Source: an uncultured Propionibacteriaceae bacterium
Lineage (GTDB): Bacteria; Actinomycetota; Actinomycetes; Propionibacteriales; Propionibacteriaceae
NCBI GenBank assembly: GCA_938012815.1
Contig: CALLVV010000062.1
Coordinates: forward strand, 1-9,098
Direction of reading: 5' to 3'
DNA: 9,098 nucleotides
Shown: positions 5,934-9,098 of the stretch, piece by piece
Layout of the letters: each line of letters begins with the position of its first letter
How positions within the stretch are numbered: the first letter of the stretch is position 1
The notes under the pieces: model-generated
Seen by the model: the letters and a program-made list of their open reading frames with translations, nothing else
Told to the model about the DNA's origin: nothing
Database searches by the model: none
Position numbers and translations under genes: made by a program

Positions 5934-7973
5934 ATGACAGATGTCCGAACGTCGTCGCCGTGGCGGCGCGCCATCGCGATGTTGGCCGCTCTCGTGCTGG
6001 CTGTGCTGGGCATCCCAACACACGACACGCCGGCGCGTGCCGAGGAGAACGGCGCCATCAAATTCGGTCCGGTGTCATTGACCCACGTCACGGAGGACGG
6101 CGTCCCGGTGCCCGCTCCAGGGCGTCAACTCCTCCGGGGAAACTATTTCTTCCTGGACGTCTCCTTCGACGCCACGGCCGCCAATCCCCAGCCGGGGGAC
6201 ACCTTCTCCATTTCCATGCCCGAACCATTCGTGAACCGCGACGCGGGGAACTCCCAGAGGGAAGTCATCAAACCCCTCATGGTGGGTGCGACCCGGGTCG
6301 GTGACTGCAACATCAAGGCCAGCCTCATCACGTGCACCCTGAACGACGTGGTGCGGGGCCGCACTGACATCCTGGGGACGCTGCGGGCGCAACTGGTGGC
6401 AGAGGGGGTCACGTCCAGAACCAGCAGTACCTTCGTCATCAACGGACAGAACCACGTGCTCCAGCACCCCTGGGGTGAGGACATCGTCGCGCCCGGGATC
6501 GTGCCGTTCACCCCGGGCACCAGGGCGGTCAAGGGCGCCACCGGGGTCGGGTCCGGATCGAAGGTCATCAACTGGCGCGTCACCTTCGGTGGCACCTGGC
6601 TGAAGAACAACTACCCCAACGGTGGACCCGTCACCATCAAGGACGCCATCAGCGCGGGACTGGAGGTGCCGGACCCCTCCACCGTGCGGCTCATCGAGGT
6701 GCACGGCGATCCCGGCACCGGCAAGGCCACTGATCGTGTCGTCGCCAAGGGGAATGGCACCGGCGAGTTGGACGGCTTCAAGGTGACCCCCAGCATTGAG
6801 GGGCGGACCGTCACCTTCAAGGTCGAGGGACCGCTTTCCACGGAAAAGGACTACCGGGTGGATTTCAACACCCCCTTCACGGGCGGTGAAACGGTGGTTC
6901 CCGGGTTCCAGTACACCAATGCCGCGACCTTCGTCGAGGCTGGCCACACCACTCCTACTGCTGTTCGCAGCTATTTCGAGTCCTTCAAGGCGATCGTCAC
7001 CTACAAGCAGGGTTTCGGCGGTTTTGAGGTGGGCAAGAGCATCCGGGGCGACGTGGTCCCGCCGCGGGGCCAGAAGTTCGACGTCACCGTCAACTACACC
7101 CTGCCTGCAGGCACCACGGCAGCGGATTATCCCGGCTGGGATGCACCGGAGAACCCGACGAAACTGACCGTGACGGTCGGGGGTACTACCCCGTACATGC
7201 CGACCTTCCCCAAGGGAACAAAGGTCACCCTCAGCGAAGACGTGGCCTCCGCGGATCCCGCGACCCCCGGAATCACCTGGGGCGCTCCGGTGTTCTCGTC
7301 GACCAACAAAAAGGTAAGCATCAACGGTGACAAGACCCAGGTCACCTTCACAGTCGAGGACCAGGTGACCCTTCCCGTCTCGCTGATGAACACCACCGAG
7401 GCCTCCCCCAACGGAGCCTTTGCGATTTCCAAGGCTGTTGTTGATGGTGGTTCCGAGGGCACCGATAGCTTCGGTATCGAGTACAAGTGTTCTGCCGCAG
7501 GTGAGGATGATGATGGTGCTGTCGCTGCCACGGGCACTGTGGCGGTGACCGCGGGTGTGGACAGGGTTGTGGGTAGGTTCCCGGCGGGTACTTCGTGTGA
7601 GGTGGTCTCCGAGGTGCCTTCTCCGCGTGCTGGTTATTCGTTGAGTGTTGACAGGGGTCAGGCTGTGACTGTTGTCAAGGATGACACTGTCAGGGTGAAT
7701 GTCACCAATACCTACACCAAGGATTCTGCCCCGAGTCCCGGGCCCTCCGTCTCGCCGACTGGTGTTCCGAGTGTTTCGCCGTCGCCGCAGCCGACTGGTG
7801 TTCCGAGTGTTTCGCCGTCGCAAAGTGGTGATCCGAGTGCCTCGCCCACCCCGAGCCCACCGATTGAACCCACCGTCACGGTGAGCCCGACCGCCCCCGG
7901 TGTTCCGACGGCGACAGGGGAGGAAACGAGAAGGTTGCCCGTGAGGCCCGGCCTGCCGAGGACCGGCAGCTGA
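5934..7973 (+). CDS. Secreted MSCRAMM-like adhesin with DUF5979 modules, ending at LPRTGS
   Basis: A 679-residue exported protein probably involved in attachment. The start is fixed by AGGAGGGG (5921-5928) and by a signal peptide beginning at this ATG: charged MTDVRTSSPWRR, a hydrophobic core at 13-27, and a likely cleavage after ARA (36). Residues about 40-340 resemble the paired Ig-like adhesin domains of Cna/Sdr-type proteins (for example GNYFFLDVSFDA, PGDTFSISMPEPF, VINWRVTFGGTW, YRVDFNTPFTGGE), with a possible disulfide Cys125-Cys134. Residues about 362-488 and 494-596 look like two DUF5979 modules, the second with Cys519 and Cys555. A Pro/Ser/Thr-rich spacer (598-665) contains a 12-residue tandem repeat. 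The chain ends GLPRTGS: a sortase-like LPxTG with no following membrane segment or basic tail. Codon style shifts near residue 498. The ligand is unknown; the domain calls are by recognition, not search. Confidence 0.85.
   Translation: MTDVRTSSPWRRAIAMLAALVLAVLGIPTHDTPARAEENGAIKFGPVSLTHVTEDGVPVPAPGRQLLRGNYFFLDVSFDATAANPQPGDTFSISMPEPFVNRDAGNSQREVIKPLMVGATRVGDCNIKASLITCTLNDVVRGRTDILGTLRAQLVAEGVTSRTSSTFVINGQNHVLQHPWGEDIVAPGIVPFTPGTRAVKGATGVGSGSKVINWRVTFGGTWLKNNYPNGGPVTIKDAISAGLEVPDPSTVRLIEVHGDPGTGKATDRVVAKGNGTGELDGFKVTPSIEGRTVTFKVEGPLSTEKDYRVDFNTPFTGGETVVPGFQYTNAATFVEAGHTTPTAVRSYFESFKAIVTYKQGFGGFEVGKSIRGDVVPPRGQKFDVTVNYTLPAGTTAADYPGWDAPENPTKLTVTVGGTTPYMPTFPKGTKVTLSEDVASADPATPGITWGAPVFSSTNKKVSINGDKTQVTFTVEDQVTLPVSLMNTTEASPNGAFAISKAVVDGGSEGTDSFGIEYKCSAAGEDDDGAVAATGTVAVTAGVDRVVGRFPAGTSCEVVSEVPSPRAGYSLSVDRGQAVTVVKDDTVRVNVTNTYTKDSAPSPGPSVSPTGVPSVSPSPQPTGVPSVSPSQSGDPSASPTPSPPIEPTVTVSPTAPGVPTATGEETRRLPVRPGLPRTGS
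7754..7820 (+). repeat. Tandem 36-bp repeat in the adhesin spacer
   Basis: A 31-bp block at 7754-7784 recurs without a mismatch at 7790-7820, a period of 36 bp, encoding two copies of PTGVPSVSPS plus two variable residues. A degenerate third partial unit follows (GDPSASPTPS). The period is a multiple of three, so slippage would change spacer length without breaking the frame. Confidence 0.85.
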
Positions 7974-7988
7974 CCGGGTGGTCCAGCG

Positions 7989-8027
7989 AACGGCCGGGTC
8001 AAGGAAGAACTCCTCGACCCGGCCGTT
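7989..8027 (+). terminator. Strong hairpin terminator after the adhesin gene
   Basis: AACGGCCGGGTC (7989-8000) and GACCCGGCCGTT (8016-8027) are perfect 12-bp arms. The 15-nt interior can itself pair AGGA with TCCT after one A-C mismatch, leaving a 5-nt loop. It begins 15 nt after the adhesin stop. There is no long T run, as is common for actinobacterial terminators. It separates the adhesin from the downstream gene. Confidence 0.8.
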
Positions 8028-8091
8028 ATCATGTGCTTGCTGCCGTGTGAAACCCGACTGGAGAAGTTGTTGTCCATCCGTTCGACATGTT

Positions 8092-8104
8092 CGTTCTCCG
8101 AACG
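8092..8104. promoter_or_regulatory. Short inverted repeat upstream of the 298-residue gene
   Basis: CGTTC-TCC-GAACG is a 5-bp-arm inverted repeat 59 bp before the start of the next gene. It could be a small operator or chance. No clear -35/-10 pair was found in the 8028-8162 gap. Confidence 0.2.
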
Positions 8105-8162
8105 CGGCGCCAAGAAGTGACATGATCCTGGTAACAGGTTTCCGCGACGGAGAGAGAATCCG

Positions 8163-9059
8163 ATGACGACTTGGCTCGAGAAGCTTCTTGTCCCCGACCT
8201 GCTCGAGGCATACCTCGAGCGCGGGTACGCGCTCAACTTTGGCTACGCCGTGTCCGCGGACTCGATCAACCCCGAGGACCCCGCGGAGGGCCTCGTCGCC
8301 GCGCTCGACCTCGACGGGCCCGAAGGTCCCCTGGCTGGAGCGGACGTCGTCCACACCCTGCGTTTCCCGCTGCTGCCCACCGACACCGTCTATCCCGCCA
8401 TGGGCGGCACCACCGACGAGGAACGAGCAGTTGCCAGGGGGGATTTCCTGGAACTGCCACCCTTCAAAGGCGACGGCGTCGTCGTCCTGCCCAGTGACCC
8501 CCAGGCCTCGCGGCTCTACGTCGACCCGACGATCCTGCGGGCCGGTGCGCAGATCCTGCGGCGGGAAACCGGGGGAGCGCCCGCCGAGGTCGTCGCCACC
8601 TACCGGGGCCTGTTCATGGGGTGGAAGAAACCCGACGGCACGAAAACCCCACCTGGCAGCCCCGACCCGCTCAGCATGCAGGCCTTCCGCATCAAGGAGG
8701 CCGATTCCTTCTCCCCGGGGCAGTTCAACTTCGGCGACGACGGGTCGCTGCGCGACGTGATCGGGCTGCGGCGCGACGACAACGGCGCCCAGCGGCGCAT
8801 CGTCATCGAACTCGACCAGATCGCCCAGGCCGGGGTGGTGAAGGTCCACGGAACCTGGGAAGGCATCCCGGTGCGCGCCATGCGCATCACCGAAGACGGC
8901 GAGCGCTGGGAGATCATGTCCCTGGCACACGATGCCCACGCCGCGCAGGAGCGCGGGATGCGGCGCGTCGAGGCGGGGGTCTACAGCACCCTGGTGGCTC
9001 CCCACGAGGCGCTGACCACCTTCACCCTGCTCTCCATGCCCTCCTGGCCCCAGGGCTGA
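8163..9059 (+). CDS. Hypothetical cytoplasmic protein, family not recognised
   Basis: I do not recognise this 298-residue protein. ATG 8163 is supported by GGAGAGAG (8149-8156) with 6-nt spacing, and coding is supported by consistently G/C-ending third positions. The product has no signal peptide, no membrane segment and no cysteine. It opens with a helical stretch (WLEKLLVPDLLEAYLERGY), followed by a mixed alpha/beta region with repeated DLDGP and FPLLPTD-like turns. A positively charged mid-region GLFMGWKKPDGTKTPPGSP (149-167) reads as a linker. The C-terminal half includes FSPGQFNFGDDGSLRDVIGL and two strand-like segments (RRIVIELDQI, GVVKVHGTW). The strong upstream terminator implies its own transcription unit. 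It could continue into an operon beyond the window, since only 39 bp follow. No function is proposed. Confidence 0.85.
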   Translation: MTTWLEKLLVPDLLEAYLERGYALNFGYAVSADSINPEDPAEGLVAALDLDGPEGPLAGADVVHTLRFPLLPTDTVYPAMGGTTDEERAVARGDFLELPPFKGDGVVVLPSDPQASRLYVDPTILRAGAQILRRETGGAPAEVVATYRGLFMGWKKPDGTKTPPGSPDPLSMQAFRIKEADSFSPGQFNFGDDGSLRDVIGLRRDDNGAQRRIVIELDQIAQAGVVKVHGTWEGIPVRAMRITEDGERWEIMSLAHDAHAAQERGMRRVEAGVYSTLVAPHEALTTFTLLSMPSWPQG

Positions 9060-9098
9060 GACCTCACCCACGAATCGGAACCGGCCCCGGGTCCCACG

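Noticed and set aside
7754..7850. Repeats considered as a CRISPR-like array
   Set aside because: The repeats are in-frame coding tandem units with 5-6 bp between copies, not spaced by unique 30-bp spacers, and no cas genes are present.
6075..9071. 998-codon open frame on the minus strand opposite the adhesin and the 298-residue gene
   Set aside because: It spans two well-supported plus-strand genes and a terminator, has low-complexity His/Gly/Arg/Asp-rich composition and no domain. Long antisense frames are expected in high-GC DNA.

Overview
The window is high-GC actinobacterial DNA. Codon use, a polyphosphate glucokinase, an actinobacterial-type oleate hydratase and a DUF5979-containing surface adhesin together suggest a Propionibacteriaceae-like organism of host surfaces (Arachnia/Pseudopropionibacterium or a relative). 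That taxonomic guess is inference; no rRNA or other marker is present.

Layout. Positions 1 to about 965 (minus strand) hold a decayed IS3-type insertion sequence, cut by the left window edge. Its orfA and orfB fragments carry three in-frame stops, an internal deletion and two +1 frameshifts. Next comes uppP (undecaprenyl-diphosphatase, plus, 1204-2043), convergent with ppgK (polyphosphate glucokinase, minus, 2095-2871). A tRNA-Gly(CCC) gene (2970-3043) is read divergently from ppgK. Then come ohyA (FAD-dependent oleate hydratase, minus, 3125-4795) and a divergent TetR-family regulator (plus, 4934-5557). The gap between these two contains a strong 8+2+8 palindrome overlapping both predicted promoters, so the pair looks like a self-contained fatty-acid-responsive switch. 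A 376-bp gene-free region (5558-5933) holds two copies of a short intergenic repeat. After it comes a secreted MSCRAMM-like adhesin of 679 residues (plus, 5934-7973), closed by a 12-bp-arm hairpin terminator. The window ends with an unrecognised 298-residue cytoplasmic protein (plus, 8163-9059).

How the parts fit. uppP (lipid carrier recycling) and ppgK (glucose phosphorylation from polyphosphate) are housekeeping functions. ohyA plus TetR is an accessory module for converting host or environmental unsaturated fatty acids. The adhesin is a surface or secreted factor.

Most notable points: (1) the adhesin ends exactly at a sortase-like LPRTG motif plus one Ser, with no membrane segment or charged tail; (2) its last folded module and spacer switch to a more T-ending codon style and carry a tandem repeat, suggesting a mosaic gene; (3) the ohyA/tetR operator-promoter arrangement; (4) an intergenic repeat family, one copy of which supplies the last codons and stop of ppgK. 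I found no CRISPR array, prophage or obvious defence system.
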